A stretch of DNA of 64,000 nucleotides from Polaromonas sp047303325 (GCF_047303325.1 NZ_JBKBEX010000013.1:1-64000), one strand, 5' to 3'. Positions 1 through 8,532 are shown, counted from the first letter of the stretch. The notes: generated from the letters alone by a model not told the origin. Program-made: numbers and translations.

Positions 1-135
1 GGGGTGAGGGTGGGGGAGGGTGCAAGAGCCATGGCTCCATTTTGGCTGTATTCGGGAATCCCCGGATGCTGCCGGTCAGTTATGCTTCAAGTTCGTCGTT
101 CCCGGGGGTGTCCCGGTGTGTTACCCCTCTTCCCG

Positions 136-1002
136 ATGCCCTCTTCCTCTTCTTTCCCGCTGGCCCTGATCCGTCTCATGCGGCCGCACCAGTGGCTGAA
201 AAACGTTTTTGTGTTCGCCGGCCTGGTGTTCAGCCAGAACTGGCAGGACATGGCGCTGGACTGGCGCGTTTTCCATGCCTTTGCCGCTTTTTGCTGCCTC
301 TCCAGCATGGTCTACATCATCAACGACTGGCATGACCGCGCCAGCGACGCACTGCACCCCACCAAACGCCACCGGCCACTGGCCAGCGCCGCGGTGGCGG
401 TGCCGGTGGCGCTGGTGCTGGCCGGCCTGCTGCTGGTGGCCGGCCTGCTGCTGGCGGCGGGCAACCGCACCTTGCTGGCTTTGCTGGCGGCCTATGTGCT
501 GCTCAACCTGGCGTATTCGTGGCGGCTCAAGCAGGTGCCGGTGGTCGACGTCTCCATCATCGCCTCGGGTTTCATGCTGCGCCTCCTGGCCGGCACCGTG
601 GCCGTCGGCATCCCGCCCTCGCGCTGGCTGCTGCTGACCGGCATTTTTGTGGCCCTGTTCCTCGGTTTTGCCAAGCGCAAGGCCGAAAGTTTCCATGAAG
701 AGGCCAGCCAGCGCGCGGTGATGGCCCACTACCCCTCGGCCCTGCTGGACACCTTCATGGCCGTGACCATGACCGCCACGCTGACCACCTATAGCCTGTT
801 TGCCACCAGCCCCGAGGCGCAGCTGCAGCACGGCGAGCGCCTGCTCTACACCGTGCCGGTGGTGATTTTCGGCATGCTGCGCTACACCTACCAGGTGCAC
901 CGCGGCCACGGCGAAGACGTGGCGCGCGACATGCTGCGCGACCCCTGGATACTGGGGGCCGGCGCGCTCTGGCTGGCCATTTTCCTGAGCCGCTGGCTGT
1001 GA
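136..1002 (+). CDS. UbiA-family prenyltransferase, decaprenyl-phosphate phosphoribosyltransferase-like
   Basis: Polytopic membrane enzyme of about 288 residues. By family it transfers 5-phosphoribose from PRPP to a polyprenyl phosphate, the first step to a lipid-linked pentose donor. The N-terminal RPHQWLKN at residues 16-23 and the metal/diphosphate motif NDWHDRASD near residues 63-71, followed by HPTKRHRPLAS, match the DPPR-synthase branch of UbiA rather than quinone prenyltransferases. About eight or nine hydrophobic segments follow. The frame stays open upstream to base 4, but that stretch lacks family similarity; ATG 136 places the conserved domain at the usual distance from the start, and ATG 178 would cut into it. 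The stop overlaps the next start (GTGA), so the genes are probably co-translated. The exact substrate is inferred. Confidence 0.82.
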   Translation: MPSSSSFPLALIRLMRPHQWLKNVFVFAGLVFSQNWQDMALDWRVFHAFAAFCCLSSMVYIINDWHDRASDALHPTKRHRPLASAAVAVPVALVLAGLLLVAGLLLAAGNRTLLALLAAYVLLNLAYSWRLKQVPVVDVSIIASGFMLRLLAGTVAVGIPPSRWLLLTGIFVALFLGFAKRKAESFHEEASQRAVMAHYPSALLDTFMAVTMTATLTTYSLFATSPEAQLQHGERLLYTVPVVIFGMLRYTYQVHRGHGEDVARDMLRDPWILGAGALWLAIFLSRWL

Positions 1003-1952
1003 AGCCCGCGCCCGCCTCATCCGCGCCGGTTGCGGCGGGCCTTCCCTTCAAGCGCCTGCTGCTGGTGCTGGGCGTGGTGGCCACGGCCTACGCGGCCGCG
1101 CTGCTAGTCTGGGGCGACAGCCCCAAAACCTCGCTGGCCCTGCTTTGGTCCTGGACGGGCGCGCAGGCCGCGGGGCTGTGCCTGCTCAACTACCTGCTGC
1201 GCGGCCTGCGCTGGCGGCTCTGGATGGCGCACTACGGGCGGCATTTCGGATGGGCGCAGGGGCTGCGCCTGTATCTGGCGGGCTATGCCTTCACCCCCAC
1301 GCCCGGCAATGTCGGCGAGGCGGCGCGCGGCCTGATGCTGGCGCGCCAGCCCCTGGGCGCCGGGCAAAGCCTGGCCATCTTCGGCGCTGAGCGGCTGGCC
1401 GACCTGCTGTGCCTGCTGCTGCTGTGCCTGCCGGCCGCCGGCTGGGTGCTGCGGCATCCCGCAGTGCAGGCCGCATCCACGCTGCTGGGGGGCCTGCTGG
1501 TGGCGGCGGCGCTGCTGCTGCTGGCCGTACTGGGCCTGCTCTTCAAACACCGCGCCCGGCTGTTTGAGCGCCTGCCCTGGCTGCGGGAGGCCTGGCACTG
1601 CCTGGCGCTGCGTCCCTGGCTCTGGCTGGGGCTGACCCTGGCGGCCTGGGCGGCGCACGGTGTCGCGGTCTGGCTGGTCTGCCGCGGCATGGGTGTGGGG
1701 CTTGATGTGCTGACGGCCACGGGCTTTTATGCCGTCGCCATGGTGGCCGGTGCCCTGTCCGCGTTGCCCGCCGGCCTGGGCGGCACCGAGGCCGTGCTGA
1801 CGGGCCTGCTGGTGGCGCATGGCGCGACGCCTGCGGCGGCGCTGGCCGTCACCGTGCTGGCGCGGCTGCTGACGCTGTGGCTGGCCGTGGCCCTAGGCGT
1901 GCTGGCCTTGCTTTATAGTGCGGCCATCCGCAAGGAAATCAGCTTTCGCTAG
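999..1952 (+). CDS. Flippase-like membrane protein (lysylphosphatidylglycerol synthase TM-domain family)
   Basis: A 317-residue, very hydrophobic protein with roughly eight membrane segments, of the YbhN/AglD-like family that shares the transmembrane domain of MprF. Recognisable features are the segment with TPGNVGEAARG near residue 105 and the LPAGLGGTEA motif near residue 255, both conserved in this family. No catalytic synthase domain is attached. It starts at GTG 999, overlapping the UbiA-like gene by four bases, and lies upstream of a GT39 glycosyltransferase. In that setting a role in moving or presenting a lipid-linked sugar across the inner membrane is plausible, but this is inference from neighbours; the family is poorly characterised. 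Confidence 0.8.
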   Translation: MKPAPASSAPVAAGLPFKRLLLVLGVVATAYAAALLVWGDSPKTSLALLWSWTGAQAAGLCLLNYLLRGLRWRLWMAHYGRHFGWAQGLRLYLAGYAFTPTPGNVGEAARGLMLARQPLGAGQSLAIFGAERLADLLCLLLLCLPAAGWVLRHPAVQAASTLLGGLLVAAALLLLAVLGLLFKHRARLFERLPWLREAWHCLALRPWLWLGLTLAAWAAHGVAVWLVCRGMGVGLDVLTATGFYAVAMVAGALSALPAGLGGTEAVLTGLLVAHGATPAAALAVTVLARLLTLWLAVALGVLALLYSAAIRKEISFR

Positions 1953-2011
1953 CCTCTCCAGCCTTGCCGCGGCCGCGTTGCCGCCGGCGCCGCTCTCCTT
2001 TTTGAGCCTTC

Positions 2012-3568
2012 ATGTCCCAGAACCACGATTCCGCCGCCTCCGCCGCCTCTGCCGCATTTCCCGTCACGCTGAGCCGCTGGCTGCTCGCCGCCGGCCTGCT
2101 CTCGCTGCTGCTGCGCTTGTGGATTTCCGTGAGCTTCCCGGTCACCGGCGACGAGGCTTTTTTCTACTGGTGGGGTGTGTACCCCGACTGGGGCTATTCG
2201 GACCACCCGCCCATGGTGGGCTGGCTGATCGCGCTGATGCGCGCCACGCTGGGCGACAGCCTCTGGTCCATACGCCTGCCCATCGTGCTGCTGCCGCTGG
2301 CGCTGGGCGCGGCACTGTGGTGGGCGCTCAAAGGCGCGGACCGGGTGCGCGCCGCCTGGGCCGTGCTGTTTTTCTGGCTGGCGCCGCTGAACTGGCTCAA
2401 CACCCTGATCACCACCGACACGCCGCTGATCTTCTGGTCGGTACTGTCGGTCGCCGCGCTGATGCGCGCCGAGCGCCGCGCCCTGATGGACCGCGCCGCC
2501 TGGGGTCTGTATGCGCTGTCCGGCGTTTTCCTGGGTTGCGCCTTTCTGTCCAAGTATTTCTCGGTGGTGCTGGGATTGAGCTATCTCGTCTACTTCGTGC
2601 TGTACCGCCGCGAGCGCCTCGCCGGTTTGGCCCTGCTGGTGCTGTGCGCCTTGCCCGGGCCGGCGATCAACATCGCCTACAACATGTCGCACGGCTGGTC
2701 CAACATCATGTTCAATGTGTACAACCGCAATGAAGATGCCAATTTTGAGTGGCGCAAGCCGCTGACCTATATCGGCATGATGGCCTACCTGGTCACGCCG
2801 GCCGCGCTGTGGATGGCGGTGCGCTACCGCCAGGTGCTACTGGCCGCGGCGCGCTCGCAGCGCCTGCTGGCCTGTCTGGTGGTGGTGCCGCTGCTGTTCT
2901 TTGCGCTGCTGTCGGCCAAGAAAATCATTGGCCTGCACTGGGTGCTGTCGTTTTACCCCTTTGGGTTTGCCTTTCTGGCCTTTGCGCTGCCGGCCGACAA
3001 GCTCAAGGCCTGCGCCAAAGGCCTGGCCGTGTTCGCCGGCCTGCATGTGCTGGTGGTGGCGGGGCTTTACATGACAACACTGGACACATGGCGCACGACA
3101 AAGCTTTACCCCCAGATCATCCGCAGCTACAAGACCGCCGAAATGCTCAAACAGGTCACGGCGCCCGGCGTGGTCCTCATGGGCGAGGCCTACACGCCGG
3201 CTTCGATCTTCGGTTTTGAACGCCGCCAGTACATGCCGGTCTTCGGCGTCGGCAAGTTCCATGCGCGCCAGGACGACATGCTGGTCGATTTTTCGCTTTA
3301 CCAGGGCAAGACAATCCGCGTCATCCTCGCCGACAAGCCGCGCCTGGAGGAGTTTGAGCCTTATTTCGCCTCGGTGCGTGTGCTCAACTTCGAGCAAGAC
3401 GGCGTGCCTTTTTACGCCCTTGAAGGCACGGGCTTTAACTACCAGGCGTATCGCGAAGGCGTGCTGGGCACGGTCTTCAAGCGCTACTTCAATATTCCCA
3501 AATGGCTGCCCATGACGGGCTGCCCTTTCTGCGAACGCTATTGCGGCCAGGTGCGATGCCCGAGCTAA
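2012..3568 (+). CDS. Glycosyltransferase family 39 (ArnT/PMT-type) membrane protein
   Basis: A 518-residue integral membrane glycosyltransferase of the GT39/ArnT superfamily, which uses polyprenyl-phosphate sugars as donors on the periplasmic side. The first periplasmic loop carries the acidic GDEAFFYWW motif (Asp47, Glu48) and the DHPPM motif (residues 64-68) typical of the family, followed by about ten membrane segments and a soluble C-terminal part. The last 20 residues hold four cysteines in a C-x2-C-x3-C-x4-C arrangement, unusual for the family. It belongs to the same transcription unit as the UbiA-like gene, whose lipid-linked sugar could be its donor. The acceptor is unknown. Confidence 0.85.
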   Translation: MSQNHDSAASAASAAFPVTLSRWLLAAGLLSLLLRLWISVSFPVTGDEAFFYWWGVYPDWGYSDHPPMVGWLIALMRATLGDSLWSIRLPIVLLPLALGAALWWALKGADRVRAAWAVLFFWLAPLNWLNTLITTDTPLIFWSVLSVAALMRAERRALMDRAAWGLYALSGVFLGCAFLSKYFSVVLGLSYLVYFVLYRRERLAGLALLVLCALPGPAINIAYNMSHGWSNIMFNVYNRNEDANFEWRKPLTYIGMMAYLVTPAALWMAVRYRQVLLAAARSQRLLACLVVVPLLFFALLSAKKIIGLHWVLSFYPFGFAFLAFALPADKLKACAKGLAVFAGLHVLVVAGLYMTTLDTWRTTKLYPQIIRSYKTAEMLKQVTAPGVVLMGEAYTPASIFGFERRQYMPVFGVGKFHARQDDMLVDFSLYQGKTIRVILADKPRLEEFEPYFASVRVLNFEQDGVPFYALEGTGFNYQAYREGVLGTVFKRYFNIPKWLPMTGCPFCERYCGQVRCPS

Positions 3569-4212
3569 GCGCCCAGGCCGGCCCGGTTGTCGCCGCCTTT
3601 GATTTCGACGGCACGCTGACCCGGCGCGACACCTTCACGGTCTTCCTGGCGCGCGGCCTGGGCTGGCCGCGCTTTGTTTGGGCCCTGCTGCGCTGCTCAC
3701 CCTGGCTGGCCGGCTATGCGCTGCGCATCGTGCCCAACAACGTCGCCAAAGGCAAGCTGATGCAGGCCACGCTGACAGGCCGCAGCCTTGCCGAGATCGA
3801 TGGCTGGACCGCGCAGTGGCTGGCAAAAGACTTCCCCGGCCAGTTGCGCGAGGATGCGATGGCACATCTGGCCCGGCACCGCGAGGCCGGCCACTGCTGC
3901 GTGATGGTGAGCGCCTCGCCCGACATCTACCTGAAGCAAGTAGCGCGGCAGCTGGGCTTTGACGCGCTGCTCTGCACCGAAATGGAAACGGCGGGCGAGG
4001 GTGAGGCCCGCCGCCTCACGGGGCGTATGCGGACGCCCAACTGCCATGGGGAGCAGAAGGTTGCCAGGCTCCGTGCCTGGGCGCTTGGGCGGTTTGGCGC
4101 CGCCGGGCTGGAGGGGGTGACTTTGTATGCCTATGGGGATACTTCCGGCGACAAGCCTATGCTTCGGTTGGCTCGGTATGCTTGGTACCGGGGGGAGCCT
4201 TGGACCGGGTGA
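3556..4212 (+). CDS. HAD-superfamily phosphatase (HAD-IB/SerB-like)
   Basis: A 218-residue haloacid-dehalogenase hydrolase. The nucleophile motif DFDGT is at residues 16-20, the second motif is SASPDIY, and the C-terminal acidic motif is GDTSGDKP. These are the catalytic elements of subclass IB phosphatases. ATG 3556 lies 13 bases inside the end of the GT39 gene, giving the short N terminus normal for the family; an upstream ATG at 3502 would add 18 unlikely residues. HAD-IB domains are often fused to or adjacent to UbiA-type phosphoribosyltransferases, so dephosphorylation of polyprenyl phosphoribose phosphate is a reasonable inference. Confidence 0.8.
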   Translation: MPELSAQAGPVVAAFDFDGTLTRRDTFTVFLARGLGWPRFVWALLRCSPWLAGYALRIVPNNVAKGKLMQATLTGRSLAEIDGWTAQWLAKDFPGQLREDAMAHLARHREAGHCCVMVSASPDIYLKQVARQLGFDALLCTEMETAGEGEARRLTGRMRTPNCHGEQKVARLRAWALGRFGAAGLEGVTLYAYGDTSGDKPMLRLARYAWYRGEPWTG

Positions 4213-4833
4213 GCGGTCCCGCGCAGGTTTGTGCTTTTTGCTGAGAGCTGCTGGCCGGGTCTCGCCCCGGCGGGCGAGGCACTTTTCTTTGCTTCGCCAA
4301 AGAAAAGTACCCAAAAGAAAGGCGACCCGCAGTCTGGGTCCCTGCGCTTCGCTACGGGCAACCTGCGGTGCTCGAGCCAAGCGGGGTCAAAAACAACTCG
4401 CTTCGCTCAAACAAGTTTTTGCCCTGATCCGCTTGTCTCTGCGCTCCTCGGCCCAGCCAGGACGGGGCAATCGGGAGCGGGGACAGGAGACAAATACCAA
4501 AGAACAAACCAAGACAAACAAGGACTCGCCTTGGCGAGTCCTTGTGGTTTTCGGCTGTTTGGTATTTCTGTCCCCACCCCTTGTGGATGCGCCGAGGAGC
4601 GCAGGGCCAGACTGATCAGGGATCGCGTTGTTTGAGCGAAGCGAGTTTAGCGAGACCCCGTCTGGACCGAGCACCGCAGGTTGCCCGCAGCGAAGCGGAG
4701 GGACGCAGCAACCAGGGGCGCCTTTCTTTTGCTTACTTTTCTTTGGCGAAGCAAAGAAAAGTGAGTTGCCGCCGGGCAACCCCGGCCAGCAAGCCTATGC
4801 AGAGGAAGCGGTCCAAGCCGGAGCAAGACCGGC
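4213..4833. other. Gene-free interval between convergent genes
   Basis: The 621 bases between the HAD phosphatase (plus) and the TPR protein (minus) contain no credible gene. Open frames here arise from the palindrome and read through both arms. Nearly all of the interval is the inverted repeat described separately (4250-4790); its hairpins probably terminate transcription from both sides. Confidence 0.7.
4250..4790. repeat. 541-base imperfect palindromic intergenic repeat
   Basis: The left arm (4250 to about 4515) and right arm (about 4545-4790) are imperfect reverse complements along most of their length. The outer ends read GCTGGCCGGG and its complement CCGGCCAGC. Matching internal blocks include ACTTTTCTTTGCTTCGCC with GGCGAAGCAAAGAAAAGT, CTCGCTTCGCTCAAACAA with TTGTTTGAGCGAAGCGAG, and GCGCTCCTCGGC with GCCGAGGAGCGC. 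Each arm also contains its own small palindrome (4281-4308 and 4735-4762, 11-bp stems, 6-base loops). A 12-bp stem with a 2-base loop sits near the centre (4519-4544). Similar TTTCTTTG/CAAAGAAA repeats are, from memory, common between genes in Comamonadaceae. It carries no coding sequence and may be a non-autonomous element or bidirectional terminator. Confidence 0.85.
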
Positions 4834-5607
4834 TTAGTCTTCGAGCTCCGCCTTAGCCATCTCCACATCCAACCGTTCCGTCGCATCCAGCGGCTTGCTG
4901 GCCGCCGCCTGTTCATAAAGCCTGGTGGCTTCCTTCATCTTCTTGTCGCCTTCAAGCATGACCATGCCGTTGGCGTACTCGATCATGCCGATGGCCGAGC
5001 CGGGGTGCAGTTTCAGGGCGTCCTTGTAGAGCGACAGGCCCACGTCCTTCTTGGCGCCGTAGGTCATGCCGCCTATCAGCGAGCCGACCTTGTCGATGAC
5101 CTCGGCGTGGAAGGCGGCCAGCGCGATGTGGGCGTCGGCATGTTTGGGCGAGAGCTTGATGGCCTGCTCCAGCGCGTTCTTCACCTTGGTGCCCAGGCCT
5201 TGCGCCAGGGCCTTGGCCACGCTGATGCCCTGGCTGTAGCGGCCCAGCGCATAAGCCTGCCAGTACCAGGCGTTGGCGTTTTTCGGGTCGTCCTTTTGCT
5301 GGGCCTCGGCGCGGGCGGCGACTTCCATGAAGAGATCCAGCTTGGCTTTTTCCTTGGTTTCCAGGTAGGTGGCATACATGCTGGCAGCCTTGTTGGCCAC
5401 AGTGATGCCGTCGCCGCCGGCTTTCAGGCCGGCGTCAGACGCCTTCTGGAATTCACCGTTGTGGAACAGCACCCAGGCCTGCAGCACATCGGCGTCCTTG
5501 GGCAGGGGTTCGCAGTCGCCCAGGTGCAGGCGGGCCCAGCTCTTTTTCAGGCTGGCGGCATCGAATGCGTAGTCGCCGGCATGGGGAAAGGCAGTCCATT
5601 TGGCCAT
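4834..5607 (-). CDS. TPR-like helical repeat protein
   Basis: A 257-residue soluble protein with alternating helical repeats resembling tetratricopeptide repeats. The clearest are around residues 105-160 (NAWYWQAYALGRYSQG, then HADAHIALAAFH) and near the C terminus (MKEATRLYEQAAASKP). No signal peptide is seen. A strong Shine-Dalgarno (AAGGAGA) lies eight bases before the ATG. It is the last gene of a minus-strand run after a TetR regulator, 58 bases downstream of it. TPR proteins act as protein-interaction scaffolds; no specific function can be assigned. Confidence 0.72.
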   Translation of the reverse strand: MAKWTAFPHAGDYAFDAASLKKSWARLHLGDCEPLPKDADVLQAWVLFHNGEFQKASDAGLKAGGDGITVANKAASMYATYLETKEKAKLDLFMEVAARAEAQQKDDPKNANAWYWQAYALGRYSQGISVAKALAQGLGTKVKNALEQAIKLSPKHADAHIALAAFHAEVIDKVGSLIGGMTYGAKKDVGLSLYKDALKLHPGSAIGMIEYANGMVMLEGDKKMKEATRLYEQAAASKPLDATERLDVEMAKAELED

Positions 5608-5665
5608 GTGTCTTGTCTCCTTGGTAAAAATTGTTGTGTTCTGGATGAGGGCGATTTGAGGGAAC

Positions 5666-6325
5666 TCAAGCCGGGTTGCTATACGCGCCGACCAGGGCCT
5701 GCAGGTGCGCGCGCTGGCTTTGCTCGAGGTAGGGAATCAGCAAATTGAGCACGTGGTGCGCGCCGCGCAGCAGCGCGGCCTGGGCGTTGCCGGGCTCCAG
5801 CGCATTGCGCGGGTCGCGCACGTACTCGAAGCTGAGCCAGTAGGTGAGCACCACCACCATGCTGGTGGCCGTGGCCTCGACCTCGCGCGAATCGATGGTC
5901 ATGGCGCCGGCGCGGCTCATGCCGTCGAGCAGGCCCTTGACGGCGCGTGTCTTGTTCTTGAGCACCCACTGAAAGTGGGTTTCCAGCCGGCGGTTCTTGC
6001 TGAGCAGGTCGTTGAGGTCGCGGTACAGGAAGCGGTACTGCCAGATCAGCTCGAACAGCGTGTGCATGAAGAACCAGGCGTCCTCCACGTCGCGCACGCC
6101 GTCGCTGGCGTTGAGCAGCTCGCTCAGGGATTTTTCGTAGCGGTCGAACAGCGAGTTGATGAGCTCGTCTTTGGCGGGGTAGTGGTAGTAGAGGTTGCCG
6201 GGGCTGATGTTGAGCTCGGCGGAGATCAGCGTGGTCGACACATTGGGCTCGCCAAAGCGGTTGAAGAGGTCCAGGGTGACCTCCAGGATCCGCTCTGCTG
6301 TACGGCGCGGCGCTTTTTTCGCCAT
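5666..6325 (-). CDS. TetR/AcrR-family transcriptional regulator
   Basis: A 219-residue regulator. Residues 8-55 form the TetR helix-turn-helix (RILEVTLDLFNRFG, then NISPGNLYYHYPAKDEL with the family's LYYHY recognition-helix motif). The remainder is an all-helical ligand-binding and dimerisation domain. A GAGG Shine-Dalgarno precedes the ATG. It lies between the patatin-like lipase gene (103 bases upstream) and the TPR gene on the same strand. Control of lipid-related neighbours is possible but not shown; no clear operator palindrome was found in the short intergenic gaps. Confidence 0.88.
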   Translation of the reverse strand: MAKKAPRRTAERILEVTLDLFNRFGEPNVSTTLISAELNISPGNLYYHYPAKDELINSLFDRYEKSLSELLNASDGVRDVEDAWFFMHTLFELIWQYRFLYRDLNDLLSKNRRLETHFQWVLKNKTRAVKGLLDGMSRAGAMTIDSREVEATATSMVVVLTYWLSFEYVRDPRNALEPGNAQAALLRGAHHVLNLLIPYLEQSQRAHLQALVGAYSNPA

Positions 6326-6428
6326 AAGTTGTCTACCTCGTATTGTTCTTTAACTCTAACCCAGCGCCTGCCGGCGCGAAACTAGGGAAGTCCACAAAAC
6401 CTTGGTCCGCTCATAGAGAACCTTTGGG

Positions 6429-7712
6429 TTACGTCGCCGGCGCCGTGCGGGAGGGCGATCGCAGCGCATGGCTTAAATCCTCCATCACCTCCTCCAGCGA
6501 GGCGATGGCACGGCCCACGCGGGTGGCGGCCGGCCTTGGGGCGACCAGGTGGCGCTTGGGGTCCTCCAGGATGTCCAGGTTCAGGCTCACGCCGTGCCGC
6601 CCAAGCTTGGCCGACAGCGTGGTCTTGCGCGAGCGCAGCATCTGCCGGGTCTTCTGGTAGGCGTGCTCGGCCAGTTCGCGGCGCTGCCGGTAGCTGAAGG
6701 TATTGGCCAGGAACATCTCGGCATCGCGGTGGTCGGGCTCCAGCAGCACGATGTCCGTGTCGGGGTAAGCGTGCTCGTAGTGCTTCATGCCCAGCTCCAG
6801 CCGCGAATGGATCATGGAACGGAAAGTTTGGCTCATGACCGCGGGCAGGCCGCCGCTGACGATGCGCGGGATGGCCTGTTTTTCGGGCGGCAGGCCGCGG
6901 CGCATGACGCGCTGGTCCATGGCCAGCCGGGGGGCGCGCGTGGAGTTGAAGGGCACCAGCGGGTTCAGGCAGAACATCAGGTCCACGCCCTCGTCCATGG
7001 CCACGCCGGCGTGCATGGTCTTCTTGAGGGCGCCGTCCACGTAGTAGTGGTTGTCGATCTCCACCGGCGGGAACAGGCCGGGCAGGGCCGAACTGGCCTG
7101 CACAGCCCTGGAAATCGGCACGTGGTCCCAGCCGGGGCGGCCAAAGGGTGCGGCATCGCCGCTGTCCAGATTGGTCGCCACCAGCGTCAGGCGGGTGCGG
7201 AGCTCGCGAAAGTCATTGGTGCGACCGGGCTTGGAAAACAGTTTTTCGAGCTGCGTGTCGACTTCGTCGTTGGCAAAAATGCCGGTGGGCAAGGCAGGCC
7301 CCAGCGCCTCCAGCGCATGGACAAAAGACTTGCGCCCGAAGGTGGCGCGCCATGCGGCTGACGCGGCCAGGCCGGGCAGCGTGATGCCGCGCCGCAGGAA
7401 TTCGCCGTAGGCCGGCACCATCAGCCAGGCCGGGTCGAAGACCTCTGAGGCCTTGTCGTCGTTTTCGATGAAGGCCGCGCAGAGTTCGCGCGGCGTCATG
7501 CCGTTGGCCAGGCCCGCCGCGATAAAGCCACCGGCCGAGACGCCGACGTAGTGGTGCAGCTCGGTGAAGGAGATGCCCTGCAGGGATTCATCGAGAGCGC
7601 AGAGCGCGCCGATCTCGTAGATGGCTCCCAGGGGACCTCCACCGGCGAGGGCCAAGGCAATGCGTGGCTTATCGGATGAAGATTTGCTTCTTGAACGCTT
7701 GGCTGAAGTCAT
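6429..7712 (-). CDS. Patatin-like phospholipase
   Basis: A 427-residue serine hydrolase of the patatin family, expected to cleave acyl groups from phospholipids or other lipid esters with a Ser-Asp dyad. The oxyanion-hole loop GGGPLG is at residues 24-29 and the nucleophile elbow GVSAG puts Ser59 in place. The catalytic Asp is in YVDGA (most patatins have DGG or DGA here). Start choice: ATG 7712 puts the glycine loop at the usual distance; an in-frame TTG at 7763 lacks a ribosome-binding site. No signal peptide is evident, so it is probably cytoplasmic or membrane-associated. The phasin gene lies 108 bases upstream on the same strand, separated by a strong terminator. Confidence 0.88.
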   Translation of the reverse strand: MTSAKRSRSKSSSDKPRIALALAGGGPLGAIYEIGALCALDESLQGISFTELHHYVGVSAGGFIAAGLANGMTPRELCAAFIENDDKASEVFDPAWLMVPAYGEFLRRGITLPGLAASAAWRATFGRKSFVHALEALGPALPTGIFANDEVDTQLEKLFSKPGRTNDFRELRTRLTLVATNLDSGDAAPFGRPGWDHVPISRAVQASSALPGLFPPVEIDNHYYVDGALKKTMHAGVAMDEGVDLMFCLNPLVPFNSTRAPRLAMDQRVMRRGLPPEKQAIPRIVSGGLPAVMSQTFRSMIHSRLELGMKHYEHAYPDTDIVLLEPDHRDAEMFLANTFSYRQRRELAEHAYQKTRQMLRSRKTTLSAKLGRHGVSLNLDILEDPKRHLVAPRPAATRVGRAIASLEEVMEDLSHALRSPSRTAPAT

Positions 7713-7778
7713 GAGAAGAAAGTGTAGACGGCGGCCCCAGGAATATTTGCTGCTTTGCAGCAAAGCGCGCAGGCGAAA

Positions 7779-7803
7779 AAAAAGGGACGGTGTGTCCCTT
7801 TTT
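7779..7803. terminator. Rho-independent terminator, probably bidirectional
   Basis: A 10-bp perfect stem AAAAAGGGAC / GTCCCTTTTT with a five-base loop (GGTGT), flanked by an A tract on one side and a T tract on the other. It lies just after the phasin stop codon on the minus strand and should end phasin transcription before the lipase gene. Confidence 0.85.
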
Positions 7804-7820
7804 GATGAAGCTCGCCGTGC

Positions 7821-8318
7821 TTATGCCGACTTGCGCGCGGCCGGGCGCTTGGCGGCCGGGGCTTTTTTCGCGGCAGGCTTTGCGGCGGTCTTGGCGGCAG
7901 GAGCCTTGCCGCTGAGTTTTTGCACATTGCGGTTGAGTTCGTCAATGCGCGCGATCAGTGCGTCCACATCCTTGGCCGAAGGCACGCCGAGCTTGTTCAG
8001 GGCCTTGGCGACGCGGTCTTCGAAAATGTTTTCCAGCTTGTCCCACTGGTGGCCGGCTTTGGATTGGATGTCGGTGGCCATGGTGGCCATCTTGTTGGTG
8101 GCTTCGGAGATCTTTTCTTCGGCGACGGCCTGGGTCTTGCGCTGGATGGACAGGCCTTCCTTGACCAGGGTCTCAAAGACCTTGCCGCCTTCTTCCTGCG
8201 CCTTGGAGAATGCGCCCAGGCCGGCTAGCCAGATTTGCTGTGCGGACTCTTTGACGGCGCCCGAAAGCTGGGGGCCGGATTTTTTGTCGGCGCTCATTTT
8301 TTGCAGTTTCTTGACCAT
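7821..8318 (-). CDS. Phasin family protein (polyhydroxyalkanoate granule-associated)
   Basis: A 165-residue amphipathic protein of the PhaI/PhaF-like phasin family that coats PHA storage granules. Residues about 20-125 form the helical phasin domain (IWLAGLGAFSKAQEEG is the family signature). The C-terminal 28 residues are a lysine/alanine/proline-rich tail built from AAK/PAAK units, resembling the histone-like tails of PhaF that bind DNA. A GGAG Shine-Dalgarno precedes the ATG. It is divergent from the fatty acyl-CoA reductase gene, and a strong terminator follows it. Its presence implies that the organism stores PHA. Confidence 0.88.
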   Translation of the reverse strand: MVKKLQKMSADKKSGPQLSGAVKESAQQIWLAGLGAFSKAQEEGGKVFETLVKEGLSIQRKTQAVAEEKISEATNKMATMATDIQSKAGHQWDKLENIFEDRVAKALNKLGVPSAKDVDALIARIDELNRNVQKLSGKAPAAKTAAKPAAKKAPAAKRPAARKSA

Positions 8319-8532
8319 GATGGACTCCAGACAGTGAGGGTTGTGGATTTGCGCGGACAGTATGCCGCATAGACTGGAAAATATAAGCCTTCCCCGCGGC
8401 GGTGTTTAGGTGCCCCGCTCTATGGAAAAGCAGGCTCCGCGCCGCTGAGCGCGGGTTTCTGCTGAATAGGGAGTCATGCGGTTTAAGCAAGAATCAGTTT
8501 TTTGATCGACAGTTCAGCGGAGAAAACACAAC
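8319..8532. promoter_or_regulatory. Divergent intergenic region, phasin / acyl reductase
   Basis: These 214 bases separate two divergently transcribed lipid genes and must hold a promoter for each. AT-rich patches around 8375-8390 (AAAATATAAG) and 8480-8510 are the most promoter-like parts, but no convincing paired -35/-10 boxes could be assigned. Confidence 0.35.

Noticed and set aside
4..135. N-terminal extension of the UbiA-like reading frame
   Set aside because: The frame is open but has no family similarity and no good ribosome site; ATG 136 gives the normal start.
4231..4856. Several overlapping open frames across the palindromic repeat
   Set aside because: They read similar repeats on both strands, overlap one another and show no protein motif; they are by-products of the inverted repeat.
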